Source: Sediminibacterium roseum (GTDB lineage: Bacteria; Bacteroidota; Bacteroidia; Chitinophagales; Chitinophagaceae). Taken from it: DNA of 48,227 nucleotides. Both the position numbers and the translations under genes were made by a program. The first letter of the stretch is position 1; every line of letters starts with the position of its first letter. The notes under the pieces are model-generated. The model did not search any database and was not told the DNA's origin. It was given only the letters and a program-made list of their open reading frames with translations. This document shows, piece by piece, positions 15,464 through 24,462 of the stretch. The DNA lies in assembly GCF_009939005.1 (NCBI RefSeq), contig NZ_JAACJS010000004.1, positions 1 to 48,227 of the forward strand, read 5' to 3'.

Positions 15464-16399
15464 ATGTCCATACGTAGCTTCCTGATGAATAGCATGGCAT
15501 TCCGGAATATGATGCTGATTTCCGGGTATGAAAATAATTACAGCCGGAAAAAAGGAGCGTTCATCCCTTATTTTAATTATGTAATTGGTCCTTATCAGCA
15601 AGAGAGTTTCCTGCTTAATTTTCCAAAGGAGCCTTATGCAGAACAGTATTATAATTTCATTTTTACCAAGTTGTTTGCCTATAATGCTGCGGATGCAATC
15701 CGGTATATAAGTACGCATTATGATCTCTATCCTGATCAACCGGCCTTTCTAAATTTTCTTCAGCTTGAACTGCGGCACCGGATTGATCGTTTGGGAACTA
15801 ATTCCAAAACATCCAACATTATCAAGTGGCGATCAATTATGAACCTGAGCCTGGAATGGGTCGAAAAGAAAATAAATGATGTTAGCGACTCACGTAAACA
15901 ATTAATGTATAATCAGTTTGTGCGTAACGATTTAACGGTGCTTGTAAAAAATGAATTGCAAGGGTCGAATAATTCTAATGCATTTGATGATGCGCATTTA
16001 GATAGGCTGGCTGACAGAGTAAGCGAAAAAGTACAACCTATTGTTGAAAAGATCATGGATCAGGTTGATGGCAGATTGGCTGACCAACAACAAACAGGAT
16101 CAATCAAACTTTCAAATATTCATTTGAAGGATAAGTTAATCGGGCTGTTCCAGGTATTAAAAGAATTGCAAAAGGAAGTTAAGTCCAAAGACACAAATAA
16201 GCACCAGCAGGGCGAACCCCTATTTACCAAAATGGATAATATTGATATCGCTCATTTATTACTCAATTTTGTGCCCTTCAATCAATCCAAAATAGAGGCT
16301 GCAGAAAAGCAATATTACAGGGTACGGGGAGATATAGACAGAGATGATCCAACCTATCAACAACTTAATAAGGCGTTGCAAAAGTACTTTTTTGGATAG
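15464..16399 (+). CDS. Hypothetical integrase-linked protein
   Basis: This 311-aa protein is probably co-transcribed with the integrase (four-base gap). The N-terminus is aromatic and basic. The middle has helices with RLADRVSEKVQPIVEKIMDQ that could form a coiled coil. The end (FVPFNQSKIEAAEKQYYRVR, YQQLNKALQKYFFG) is conserved-looking. There is no signal peptide or membrane segment. No family recognised. Directionality factor or regulator of the element is possible from position only. Confidence 0.8.
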   Translation: MSIRSFLMNSMAFRNMMLISGYENNYSRKKGAFIPYFNYVIGPYQQESFLLNFPKEPYAEQYYNFIFTKLFAYNAADAIRYISTHYDLYPDQPAFLNFLQLELRHRIDRLGTNSKTSNIIKWRSIMNLSLEWVEKKINDVSDSRKQLMYNQFVRNDLTVLVKNELQGSNNSNAFDDAHLDRLADRVSEKVQPIVEKIMDQVDGRLADQQQTGSIKLSNIHLKDKLIGLFQVLKELQKEVKSKDTNKHQQGEPLFTKMDNIDIAHLLLNFVPFNQSKIEAAEKQYYRVRGDIDRDDPTYQQLNKALQKYFFG

Positions 16400-16432
16400 T
16401 CCATTGTAACATTAACTATTTAAACCAACCAT

Positions 16433-17572
16433 TCATATTTTACCTGTGATCCATTCCAGGTAATTGTCCTGATCGACAACAGCAAAGCTTGCTTCCGGGT
16501 ATGCCTTAGCAAAGGCCACTGGCTTTTTCGCTTTTGCTGCTTTCCATTTACATTCAATGGCCTGTAATTGCCCATTATTCAATTCGATTAAATCGATTTC
16601 CTGGCCGTCATAAGTTCTCCAGAAAAAATACTGTGGTTGGTAGTTCCTGTAACTATTGTATTTTATCCGTTCGCTTAAAATATATTGTTCCCATAACTGG
16701 CCTATATCATTGCGCAGTTCCAAAGGATTGAAATTACCGATCAGCGCATTTCGGATACCGTTGTCAAAAAAATACCATTTCTTGCTTTTTGTAATTTCTT
16801 TGCGAAGGTTGTTGCTATATCCCGTTAATGGATAAATAATAAATACTTTACTTAACAGATCAAGATACCTCTCGACTGTTCCTTTATTTAGCTGCAGGTT
16901 GTTGGCTAATTCGACGGTACTAACCTGGCTTCCTATCTGCCATGCCAGCATTTGTAGCAACTTGTATAAAACATCAGCCCCTTTTATATTCTCCATCGTC
17001 AACAGGTCTTTTAAAAGGTAGCTGCTTACCATTTGTTTCAAATAGTTTTCCTGTTCCTGTGGTTTATCAATATGCCATAATTCCGGATAGCTTCCATGGA
17101 TCAACCGTTGTTCCAGGTTTCTTACGGTAGTAAGGTAATCTTGCGTAGCCGAGAGTTCTACCTGCGCAATGGGATAAAGGTAATATACGAGGTTGCGCCC
17201 GACAAGAGGTTCACCGGTAGAATATACTAGGTCGAAGCTACTACTACCCGTTGCGATCACCGTTATACCTTTTACAGAATCGATCATTAGTTTTAAAATT
17301 TTGCCTATCTCCGGCACGACCTGCGCTTCATCTAAAACTATGATCTTTTTTCCTGCTGTTAGCTGCTTGTAATTAGCTACTGTTCTTTTTTGCAAAAGCT
17401 CAGCTACCTGCATATCCTCACCTTGCAGCAATAAGGCTTCATCGCCATATTTTTGGACAATATTTTCAATAATCGTCGTCTTTCCCGTACGGCGGGTACC
17501 GTACAGCATGATTACTTTCTGAAGGCCAATTTTGGCTTCTATTTGCTCCTGAATAACTCTGGAAATATCCAT
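16433..17572 (-). CDS. AAA ATPase with C-terminal DUF4143-type domain
   Basis: This 379-aa protein has Walker A GTRRTGKTT at about residues 26-34, Walker B IIVLDEAQ near 93-100 and sensor-like VIATGSSSFDL, followed by a winged-helix part (STVELANNLQLNKGTVERYL). The end has the DUF4143 nuclease-like pattern DGQEIDLIELNNGQLQAIEC-K (ExK). Members are common accessory genes of unknown role and some are suspected in stress or defence. It is convergent with the integrase operon. A perfect inverted repeat lies upstream of its start. Confidence 0.9.
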   Translation of the reverse strand: MDISRVIQEQIEAKIGLQKVIMLYGTRRTGKTTIIENIVQKYGDEALLLQGEDMQVAELLQKRTVANYKQLTAGKKIIVLDEAQVVPEIGKILKLMIDSVKGITVIATGSSSFDLVYSTGEPLVGRNLVYYLYPIAQVELSATQDYLTTVRNLEQRLIHGSYPELWHIDKPQEQENYLKQMVSSYLLKDLLTMENIKGADVLYKLLQMLAWQIGSQVSTVELANNLQLNKGTVERYLDLLSKVFIIYPLTGYSNNLRKEITKSKKWYFFDNGIRNALIGNFNPLELRNDIGQLWEQYILSERIKYNSYRNYQPQYFFWRTYDGQEIDLIELNNGQLQAIECKWKAAKAKKPVAFAKAYPEASFAVVDQDNYLEWITGKI

Positions 17573-17612
17573 TTTTTGTAAATTAAGCTAATCAACTGTC
17601 GCAATTTACATT

Positions 17613-17638
17613 AATTAGGCTACTTAAATAGCCTAATT
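17613..17638. promoter_or_regulatory. Perfect 10-bp inverted repeat upstream of the ATPase gene
   Basis: AATTAGGCTA (17613-17622) and TAGCCTAATT (17629-17638) flank CTTAAA, 40 bases before the ATPase ATG (17572, minus). The TTAGGC/GCCTAA half-sites also resemble the DtxR-like operator 790 bp away. It could be an autoregulatory operator or a terminator between the two minus-strand genes. Confidence 0.55.
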
Positions 17639-17696
17639 GATACTTTTTAATACTTAATGTCTTGCTAATATACCAGCCTTATCAAACTGATACTAT

Positions 17697-18371
17697 TTAA
17701 AGAATTACCATGAGATTGTCCGCAAACTTCTTTGATACCGAAATGCTTACTTTCCTGGGCAAGCTTATGGCCATGGATCCATCAAAAGAGATCTTCTCCA
17801 ATACCTTTATTTTAGTACCGATTCCAATATCAACCTGTTGTAAGTATTTAAGAAAAACAGCAGAACTATCGTTTACGCCAACTACCTCGCAGCTTTTATT
17901 AATTTGTACATCAGATAATGTAATTCTTTGACCTGCGTGTAGTTCACCATTTGCAGAAGGTATCGGGTCTCCGTGTGGGTCAAACTTCGGGAACCCCAAA
18001 AACCTTTCCAGCCTGGTGATTAATTCTTCTGATTGAATATGTTCCAGTTGTTCAGCTATTTCGTGAACCTCATCCCAGCCGAATTGTAATTTTTCATGCA
18101 GGAAAACTTCCCATAGCCTATGTTTTCTTATTACCAGAATTGCGAGCTGCTTGCCGGATTTGGTTAATTCAATCTTTCTGTACTTTTCATATGCTATCAG
18201 TTTCTTATCAGCAAGCTTCCTTAGCATATCTGTGACGGTAGACGGCTTGGTGGATAGCTGTTCCGCAATATGACTTGTAGATGTTTCCGGCGAGCCATGC
18301 TTTTGCGTAAGGGAATAAATGGCCTTAAGGTAATTTTCTTCCGTAAAACTCAAAAGAGTTGCAGACTTCAT
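17697..18371 (-). CDS. DtxR/MntR-family metal-dependent repressor
   Basis: The protein is about 224 aa from ATG 18371 (MKSATLLSFTEENYLKAIYS). A GTG start at 18386 would add five residues. The N-terminal winged HTH contains TSTSHIAEQLSTKPSTVTDM and RKLADKKLIAYEKYRKIELT. The dimerisation domain has ILVIRKHRLWEVFLHEKLQF and DEVHEIAEQLEHI with the usual His/Glu metal ligands, and the C-terminus is FeoA/SH3-like. It would sense Fe(II) or Mn(II) and repress transport genes. It is divergent from the di-heme cytochrome operon across a region holding a DtxR-type operator. Confidence 0.93.
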   Translation of the reverse strand: MKSATLLSFTEENYLKAIYSLTQKHGSPETSTSHIAEQLSTKPSTVTDMLRKLADKKLIAYEKYRKIELTKSGKQLAILVIRKHRLWEVFLHEKLQFGWDEVHEIAEQLEHIQSEELITRLERFLGFPKFDPHGDPIPSANGELHAGQRITLSDVQINKSCEVVGVNDSSAVFLKYLQQVDIGIGTKIKVLEKISFDGSMAISLPRKVSISVSKKFADNLMVIL

Positions 18372-18406
18372 AACCGAAAGATACACCTAATTCTAAAACA
18401 TAATTA

Positions 18407-18420
18407 TTAGGCTCGTCTAA
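18407..18420. promoter_or_regulatory. DtxR/MntR-type operator between divergent genes
   Basis: TTAGGCTCGTCTAA is an interrupted palindrome (TTAG-N6-CTAA, five of six bases per half-site symmetric) with the look of DtxR/IdeR/MntR boxes. It lies 36 bases upstream of the repressor ATG and 52 upstream of the cytochrome ATG, so it can serve both promoters. Confidence 0.65.
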
Positions 18421-18429
18421 AAATATATT

Positions 18430-18459
18430 TTGGCATAACCAAATATATTTTACCTTTAG
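18430..18459 (+). promoter_or_regulatory. Bacteroidota-type promoter for the cytochrome-Rieske-porin operon
   Basis: TTG (18430-18432) and TACCTTTAG (18451-18459), 18 bases apart, approximate the -33 TTTG and -7 TAnnTTTG pattern. The expected start of transcription falls a few bases before the ATG at 18472, so the leader would be very short. AAATATATTTT is repeated at 18421-18431 and 18441-18451 inside this region. Confidence 0.5.
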
Positions 18460-18471
18460 CCAAAATTACGG

Positions 18472-19674
18472 ATGGGTAAAAGGCAAATTTTATTGATCAC
18501 CATGTTACTGGGATCTGTTGTGGTCACGGTATCCTGCAATAAGCTATTGCCAGGCCTTCCCGCAGATGATAGTGTGCTGGACGGGCCTGTTGAAGGTCTG
18601 AGCGGCGAACAAAACCAGGCTTTCCTGCGTGGGGACATTGCCTTTAATGATGATATTTTCACCAGTTCTAATGGGCTGGGGCCAACCTTTGTAGCCACCT
18701 CCTGCGGTTCATGTCACGCGGGCGATGGAAAAGGACATCCCTTTACCACGCTCACACGTTTCGGACAGAGCGATACACTTGGAAACAAATTCTTACATCT
18801 GGGAGGCCCGCAATTACAATCGAGGGCCCTACCCGGCATTCAGCCTGAAACGATTCCAACAGGCGCAACTTTTTCCAGTTTTACACCTCCCGCCAATACG
18901 GGACTTGGATTACTGGAAGCGGTGCCTGATGCTACCCTTCTTGGTTTATCAGATGAACTGGATGCAGATGGCGACGGTATATCCGGAAGACCCAACTGGA
19001 TACATATTCCCGTGTACTGTTTATCACGCCCAGGAACGATTGAGCGTAACGGAAGATATATTGGCCGCTTCGGTAAAAAAGCAGCAGTTTATGATCTTCA
19101 ACAGCAAACAGCGAACGCATACAACCAGGATATGGGTGTGAACTCGTCCTATGAATCTTACAACACATATAATGGACTACAGATCGATCCGGAGATCTCC
19201 AATCAAAAAGTACTGGATGTGATCTTTTATCTGAAAACCCTCAAAGCGCCGATACAGCGGGATCAGAACAATGCGGATGTAATAGCGGGTAAACAGATTT
19301 TTACCAATATTTCATGTGGCAAATGCCATACACCGCAAATGCAAACAGGCCCTTCAACTATCGCAGCATTAGCTAATAAAACAATTTTTCCTTACACCGA
19401 TCTCTTATTGCATGATATGGGACCATCGTTAAATGACGGTTATACTGAAGGAACAGCTATGCCAGCCGAATGGAGAACGCCTCCGCTTTGGGGATTGGGC
19501 CTATCAAAAAATTCGCAGGGCGGTAAAGTATTCCTGTTGCACGATGGAAGAGCGAAAAGTATCGAAGAAGCCGTTTCATTTCATGGTGGTGAAGCCTCAC
19601 AGAGTAAAACTAAATTTCAACAGCTTAACGCGTCAGATAAAGCGAAACTGATACAGTTTTTAGAATCATTATAA
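18472..19674 (+). CDS. Di-heme oxidoreductase family lipoprotein (DUF1111 type)
   Basis: This 400-aa protein has a lipoprotein signal (MGKRQILLITMLLGSVVVTV-SC) and two c-type heme sites, CGSCH at residues 78-82 and CGKCH at 282-286, as in the di-heme, MauG/CCP-like DHOR family. It contains DGISGRPNWI and PPLWGLGL-type family motifs. Likely outer-membrane or periplasmic electron transfer. It is the first gene of an operon with a Rieske protein (eight-base gap) and a porin, facing a DtxR repressor, which suggests a role in metal (Fe or Mn) redox or uptake. Confidence 0.93.
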   Translation: MGKRQILLITMLLGSVVVTVSCNKLLPGLPADDSVLDGPVEGLSGEQNQAFLRGDIAFNDDIFTSSNGLGPTFVATSCGSCHAGDGKGHPFTTLTRFGQSDTLGNKFLHLGGPQLQSRALPGIQPETIPTGATFSSFTPPANTGLGLLEAVPDATLLGLSDELDADGDGISGRPNWIHIPVYCLSRPGTIERNGRYIGRFGKKAAVYDLQQQTANAYNQDMGVNSSYESYNTYNGLQIDPEISNQKVLDVIFYLKTLKAPIQRDQNNADVIAGKQIFTNISCGKCHTPQMQTGPSTIAALANKTIFPYTDLLLHDMGPSLNDGYTEGTAMPAEWRTPPLWGLGLSKNSQGGKVFLLHDGRAKSIEEAVSFHGGEASQSKTKFQQLNASDKAKLIQFLESL

Positions 19675-19682
19675 AAAGAGAA

Positions 19683-20132
19683 ATGGACAGGAAGGATTTT
19701 ATCGTTAAAGCGTGCACGGCCTGCTTATCAATGACGGCTATGGCTTCTGTGCTTTCATCATGTGGCGTAACACATTTTATTGCGGGCAACATCAGCAACG
19801 ATGGAGTAAGGATCAGTAAAAATGATTTCAATTTTAACCAGAAGGGAACACCGGCATACCGCTCTTTTATCATCATAAGAAATGATACGCTGCAATACCC
19901 CATCTATGTGTACCGTTTCAGCGACCAGGAATATTCTGCCTTGTGGATGCGTTGCACACACCAGGGAACAGAATTGCAGGCATCCGGCGATTCGCTGCAA
20001 TGCCCTGCCCATGGAAGCGCCTTCAACAACAAGGGCATCGCTACCAATGGTCCCGCAGATAATTCCTTACGCAGTTTCCCCATACAGGTTACTAACAGCG
20101 ACATATTCATCGACCTAAGAAAACAATCATGA
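19683..20132 (+). CDS. Rieske [2Fe-2S] lipoprotein
   Basis: This 149-aa protein has an export signal ending in a lipobox-like SSCG (C27). The Rieske ligands are complete: C91-T-H93 and C107-P-A-H110. It carries a 2Fe-2S cluster and would pass electrons to or from the neighbouring di-heme protein. Its stop overlaps the porin start by four bases. The small size without an oxygenase domain fits a stand-alone electron carrier. Confidence 0.92.
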   Translation: MDRKDFIVKACTACLSMTAMASVLSSCGVTHFIAGNISNDGVRISKNDFNFNQKGTPAYRSFIIIRNDTLQYPIYVYRFSDQEYSALWMRCTHQGTELQASGDSLQCPAHGSAFNNKGIATNGPADNSLRSFPIQVTNSDIFIDLRKQS

Positions 20133-21355
20133 AAAATCTCGCGATATTATTTCTGCTGGCTTTGAGTATTTGCAAAGGATTTGCGCAAATAGACCCGGTC
20201 CTGTTACGGAAACCTGTTACCGATACTTCAAGGATGTTATTGAATATGGATGCCGTGTACAACAGGCCGTTGCTCGCTGCCGGTAAGCTGCCTGTTTCGT
20301 TGGGAGGATATGTAGAAGCCAATTATCAATACCTGAATGAAAATGGTATCAGCGAGGGCCACCAGTTCCAGATGAGAAGGCTCACATTGTTTGTTGCCTC
20401 TTCCATTTCCAAAAGACTAAAATTTCTTTCCGAGATCGAATTCGAAGATGGAACCAAAGAGATCAATATAGAATTTGCATCTATCGATTTTGAACTGGCA
20501 CCCCTTTTAAATTTCCGCGGTGGCGTGGTCATGAACCCCATCGGTTCTTTTAACCAGAACCACGATGGCCCCAAATGGGAATTTGTTGACCGTCCGATTT
20601 CTGCTACACAGATGCTGCCCGCTACCTGGAGTAATGTTGGATTCGGCGTATATGGAAAAAAATACAGCAAAGATTGGGTATATGGTTACGAACTTTATTT
20701 AACAAACGGGTTTGATGAAAGCATCATATCGAATGGGCAGAACAAAACTTATCTGCCTGCAGCAAAGGAAAACCCCGACAGGTTTGAAGAATCTTTTAAT
20801 GGTGTGCCGTTGCTTACTGCAAAATTTGCCCTGCGTAACAACCGCATTGGAGAGATCGGACTTTCTTATATGGGTGGCGTTTACAATAAGTTCCAGGACG
20901 ACGGCCTTATCCTCGACAAAAAAAGAAACGTAAATGTGTATGCGATTGATTTCAACACAACACTTTCCAAAACAAAAACATTCATCAATGGTGAATGGGC
21001 ATGGGTTTCGGTAGATGTTCCCAACACCTATACTGCGCAGTTTGGGCGCGCGCAACAAGGTGGATTCCTGGATATTGTTCAACCCGTATATTCAAGATCA
21101 CTTTTTGGTTTTGAAAAATCTGTTATCAACGCAGCGATCAGGTTAGAACATGTGGATTGGAATAAAGGAAAATTTATCTCAACTGGGGATAATATTGCAG
21201 ATCATATTTATTCAGTTGTTTCCGCCATCAGCTGGCGGCCGACACCGCAAACAGTTTTCAGGTTTAACTATCGCTATAACTGGCAAACAGATCTTTTAGG
21301 TAATCCTCCATCCAGGCTGGCAGGATTTCAATTCGGATTCTCGACTTATTTTTAA
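20129..21355 (+). CDS. Outer-membrane porin (OprO/OprP-like)
   Basis: This 408-aa protein has a cleavable signal (MKNLAILFLLALSICKGFAQ) and a beta-barrel pattern. It begins with GGYVEANYQYL and RRLTLFVASSISKRLKFLSE-IEFEDG, and has an aromatic C-terminus ending in FSTYF, typical of Bam-folded porins. It resembles phosphate-selective/OprO-type porins, but substrate is not predictable. With the cytochrome and Rieske genes it forms a three-gene operon that may bring metal or other ions across the outer membrane. Confidence 0.88.
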   Translation: MKNLAILFLLALSICKGFAQIDPVLLRKPVTDTSRMLLNMDAVYNRPLLAAGKLPVSLGGYVEANYQYLNENGISEGHQFQMRRLTLFVASSISKRLKFLSEIEFEDGTKEINIEFASIDFELAPLLNFRGGVVMNPIGSFNQNHDGPKWEFVDRPISATQMLPATWSNVGFGVYGKKYSKDWVYGYELYLTNGFDESIISNGQNKTYLPAAKENPDRFEESFNGVPLLTAKFALRNNRIGEIGLSYMGGVYNKFQDDGLILDKKRNVNVYAIDFNTTLSKTKTFINGEWAWVSVDVPNTYTAQFGRAQQGGFLDIVQPVYSRSLFGFEKSVINAAIRLEHVDWNKGKFISTGDNIADHIYSVVSAISWRPTPQTVFRFNYRYNWQTDLLGNPPSRLAGFQFGFSTYF

Positions 21356-21518
21356 GCCCTCTTATTAGGTGCCATATTGCAGCAATGGAAATTAGTCTTC
21401 GGGCTCGGTAGCCAAGAGTAATTTTTCCATTTTTTCTTTTATTTCCCACGCAGGTTAAAGTTCTTCGCAATTTTACAGTTATTTTTTTTACTATTACCTT
21501 GTTTTAGAAATCTACAGC

Positions 21519-21965
21519 ATGCTTAAAAATATATTTTCGCTTTTTTTTATAGGATTAACTTTGGGCTTTCTGAATGCCTGCGATTCGCAGTATACTCAAT
21601 TTGAGATCTTTCCGATTGATCCTGGCGGAAGTCATTTGACAGTCTCATCGGTTGATTCGCTTCCTGTTAAACATTTCTTCCTTGATGGACATATTGACCT
21701 ACCAGACAGTGTAGAAGTCAGGAAGAAAATCCTTGCATACGTTTCATGGAATGAAAAAGAAACACTTACTAAAAACAAAGCGGTTGAATTGATGTTTTAT
21801 ATATCTCAAACAGGATTTAATAAAGATGCTAAAGCGGTGCACAACGATTTAAACAAAGTGCATGACCCGTACTTATCTCTCATTTATCGAAAAGGTAATT
21901 TGTACAGTTCTGCATTTTATGACGGCAAAAAAATGTTGGGTGTTTCTTATGAGATGTATAAATGA
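21519..21965 (+). CDS. Hypothetical lipoprotein
   Basis: This 148-aa protein has a lipoprotein signal (MLKNIFSLFFIGLTLGFLNA-C21). The mature part contains DLPDSVEVRKKILAYVSWNE and ends SSAFYDGKKMLGVSYEMYK. Family not recognised. It is separated from the porin by 163 bases that contain no clear feature. Confidence 0.75.
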   Translation: MLKNIFSLFFIGLTLGFLNACDSQYTQFEIFPIDPGGSHLTVSSVDSLPVKHFFLDGHIDLPDSVEVRKKILAYVSWNEKETLTKNKAVELMFYISQTGFNKDAKAVHNDLNKVHDPYLSLIYRKGNLYSSAFYDGKKMLGVSYEMYK

Positions 21966-22070
21966 TCCAGATTAGTATAGCTACGGATTTTAAAGCGCAA
22001 TAGAAATTACATTACGGCGCAGGCGGCAAGAATTGACTTTCGGCAAAACTGTAGATTAAGTGATCTCATT

Positions 22071-22373
22071 TTACTCGACCCAATTCCATCCCCTAAGATT
22101 ATAATATTTTTTGCGTGGGGTGGCATTCAATGGATCTATGCCATTCTTGCGGCAGATTCTAAAATGAATAATAGTTCCAGCTGCAATTAATACAAAAGGG
22201 AGAATAATTGCATAGTGGCCAATAATGTAATACAGCCCAAGGGTTATCGTATCGATCAGCAACCATTTCAGGAGTTTCTTCCAGGCAGGAGTTTCAATTT
22301 CAAATTTGGCAAAAAATGAATTTGCAAAAGCTTGTATGATGAGCAAAATAATTAATTCAAGTTCTATTCCCAT
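22071..22373 (-). CDS. Small membrane protein, function unknown
   Basis: This 100-aa protein has about three hydrophobic segments (ELIILLIIQAFANSFFA, LLIDTITLGLYYIIGHYAII, PFVLIAAGTIIHF) and a polar end, RKKYYNLRGWNWVE. Aromatic endings like this are seen in conserved Bacteroidota proteins. No role can be assigned. Confidence 0.65.
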   Translation of the reverse strand: MGIELELIILLIIQAFANSFFAKFEIETPAWKKLLKWLLIDTITLGLYYIIGHYAIILPFVLIAAGTIIHFRICRKNGIDPLNATPRKKYYNLRGWNWVE

Positions 22374-22454
22374 TGTATGTCAATTTTAATTACCGTGTAA
22401 CAGGGTGGTTTCCTCACTATTAAAAAATGAATCAACAATTGTTGATCACTTGGA

Positions 22455-23003
22455 TCATTGATTTTTCCGTGAAAGCCTGTACATTCCCCACCAGGCAACA
22501 GGTGCGAGTAGCAAAACACTGGCCATCCCAGGGAAATATCCGTACGGTTGTCCGGTAAAAAAAGGAAAAATAAAATGGGCAAGCTCTGTAATTCCCATAG
22601 CCGCAAAAAATGTCCATGCTAAATAATAACCAAATGCATAACCCTTTTTTACAAGAACTGGAATGGTAATCCAGGCACCTACAGAAACCAGCACGAGCAG
22701 TATTACAGGCCACGAAGAAATAGCGGGTGTTTGAACGCCGGTAATATCCGAAAGACGGGCAAAAAAACCGTAAATCTTTTCTTCAACTCTATGTACGATG
22801 AATAAAGAAAATGATACCCAAAACGGAACACGTAGGGAAGCAAAGGATGGCTTTCCCGTTACGAAGATCCACAACAAATAACCGCCAAGAAAACCTGAGG
22901 TAAAAATCAACGCTGTCCAAAAACCAAAAGCAATATAGCCCAATAATAGAATTACTGCAGTAAATAGAAATGCGCCTATGACAGTAACAGTTTGCTGTTT
23001 CAT
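22455..23003 (-). CDS. HXXEE domain membrane protein
   Basis: About 182 aa if started at ATG 23003 (MKQQTVTVIGAFLFTAVILL). A start at 23066 would add 21 residues that look like untranslated leader. Six or so membrane segments; the motif FIVHRVEEKIYGFF contains HxxEE with a second acidic-His cluster ELAHFIF later, the signature of the HXXEE family. The function is unknown; metal-dependent catalysis in the membrane has been guessed from the conserved His/Glu. Confidence 0.8.
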   Translation of the reverse strand: MKQQTVTVIGAFLFTAVILLLGYIAFGFWTALIFTSGFLGGYLLWIFVTGKPSFASLRVPFWVSFSLFIVHRVEEKIYGFFARLSDITGVQTPAISSWPVILLVLVSVGAWITIPVLVKKGYAFGYYLAWTFFAAMGITELAHFIFPFFTGQPYGYFPGMASVLLLAPVAWWGMYRLSRKNQ

Positions 23004-23093
23004 GTGCAATCTAAATAGAGAATCAATGGGTAAAAGAGGCCTGATCTTTCGTAAAAATATTCTCAAATTTAAACCATTTGAACGGGACTAACA

Positions 23094-23120
23094 TTGGTAT
23101 ATTTACAGATAGTAAATTTG
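23094..23120 (+). promoter_or_regulatory. Promoter candidate with exact TAnnTTTG box
   Basis: TAAATTTG at 23113-23120 matches the Bacteroidota -7 consensus. TTGG at 23094-23097 is a possible -33 box, though the 16-base spacing is short. The gene at 23137 begins 17 bases downstream. Confidence 0.4.
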
Positions 23121-23136
23121 TAAAAAAAACAATGCC

Positions 23137-23775
23137 ATGATCCGGGGGCTTCTTGTATGTTTATATGTTGGCTTTTTGTTTTCCTGTCACGACACGTCGG
23201 ACCACAACATTCATGGGCCTGAGCCGGATACTGCAGATATAAAAGCAAAAAATCAAAAGCCTGACACCTCGCATCACATTGGAACCATTATCGGTTTTAC
23301 TGACAAGCTAACGCATGAGCTGAAAGATGCGGAAAAGGCAGTAAATACAGAGATTGCTTTTATCAAATTAATCACTATACATCGAAAGGCATTGATAGAT
23401 ATCGCAAATGTTGAGCTATCGGTAGGAGGCCGGGAAGGCCCAGTCGTGTTAGCAAGTGATATAATCTCACGCAGTTATAAATTAATTGGTGCTCTTTCCA
23501 AAATTGTAATCAAAGACACCAGTGTACAAAAGCCCCATCAACTTTTGTATAAAATTCCCATGTCGGAAAATGATTTTGAGAAAATGGCTCATTCAGGGTC
23601 AGATGATCAACTGTCTCTTGAAATGTCGGTCCTCATTGAAAAAAGTGAAATCATGATAGCCCGTTCGTACCTTAAGACAGGAAAGGACTCTTATCTTCGG
23701 GATATCGCTGTCAAGCTCATTAAAGACAACACTAATGAAATAGCAAAGCTTGCCTCGTTAAACACTATTAAATAA
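23137..23775 (+). CDS. Hypothetical lipoprotein, DUF305/DUF4142-like helical protein
   Basis: This 212-aa protein has a short lipoprotein signal ending FSC17. The mature part starts His-rich (HDTSDHNIHGPEPD) and then is all-helical, with FIKLITIHRKALIDIANVEL, recalling the H-x(2)-A-I-(D/E)-x-A core of DUF305/DUF4142 ferritin-like proteins. The match is weak. A six-base gap joins it to the PNHWLP membrane protein. A metal-binding role is plausible from the setting. Confidence 0.7.
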   Translation: MIRGLLVCLYVGFLFSCHDTSDHNIHGPEPDTADIKAKNQKPDTSHHIGTIIGFTDKLTHELKDAEKAVNTEIAFIKLITIHRKALIDIANVELSVGGREGPVVLASDIISRSYKLIGALSKIVIKDTSVQKPHQLLYKIPMSENDFEKMAHSGSDDQLSLEMSVLIEKSEIMIARSYLKTGKDSYLRDIAVKLIKDNTNEIAKLASLNTIK

Positions 23776-23780
23776 GTGCA

Positions 23781-24392
23781 ATGCTTCAACTATTGATTAA
23801 CACATGCCTGCTGGCTCTGATGCAGGCACTTATACCTAATCACTGGCTTCCTTTAGCCGCCTTAAGCAGGTCAGAAAACTGGACCCGGCAGCGCCTGGAG
23901 CTGATGGCATGTATATGTGCATGTGCGCATGTTATGGGTACTTTACTGTTGGGTATTTCATTTGGAATAGCGGGAACAAAACTCTCCCATACTTATGAGA
24001 CATACCTTCACCTCGCCGCACCAATTGTTCTTATCCTGTTCGGCATTGCTTATTTCCTGGTTGCCAATAAAAATGAACGAAGAGATGAAAGTTATGAACA
24101 GGAAAAGCGCACAGGCAAGGCATGGATGGTGGGCATTTTCCTTATGATGCTGCTCTCTCCCTGCCTGGAAGTGCATGATCTTTTTATCGCGGCCGCGGAT
24201 TATGGTTTTAATAATATCTTATTGCTCGCCATGTTTTATGCTATGGTTAATATTTCGGGGGTACTGCTGATAACGTTCCTGGCTAGCAAATGGTCTGGTA
24301 GGATTTACGCGAAGCATGGTAATACACGTCAAAAAAAAATAACGGCACTATTGCTTGTACTCGTAGGCGCAGCGAGTTTTTTTATTCATTGA
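23781..24392 (+). CDS. PNHWLP-motif membrane protein, NicO/UreH-like
   Basis: This 203-aa protein has about six membrane segments. P19-N-H-W-L-P24 is in the first membrane segment, AHVMGT follows in the second, and SPCLEVHDLF comes later. It is a paralogue of the protein at 26719-27333, with the PNHWLP motif at the same residues. The arrangement (HAxxPxH in TM1, AHG in TM2) recalls NicO/RcnA/UreH Ni/Co transporters, so metal-ion export is the leading guess. Substrate unknown. Confidence 0.75.
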   Translation: MLQLLINTCLLALMQALIPNHWLPLAALSRSENWTRQRLELMACICACAHVMGTLLLGISFGIAGTKLSHTYETYLHLAAPIVLILFGIAYFLVANKNERRDESYEQEKRTGKAWMVGIFLMMLLSPCLEVHDLFIAAADYGFNNILLLAMFYAMVNISGVLLITFLASKWSGRIYAKHGNTRQKKITALLLVLVGAASFFIH

Positions 24393-24462
24393 CGGTGTAC
24401 AGATTTAACATATCCAACCAGCCCTGCTTTCGTATCTTTAACACCCACTAAAATCAATTATA

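Noticed and set aside
22364..22713. Short minus-strand ORFs overlapping the HXXEE gene
   Set aside because: They overlap the HXXEE frame and contain low-complexity shadow sequence.
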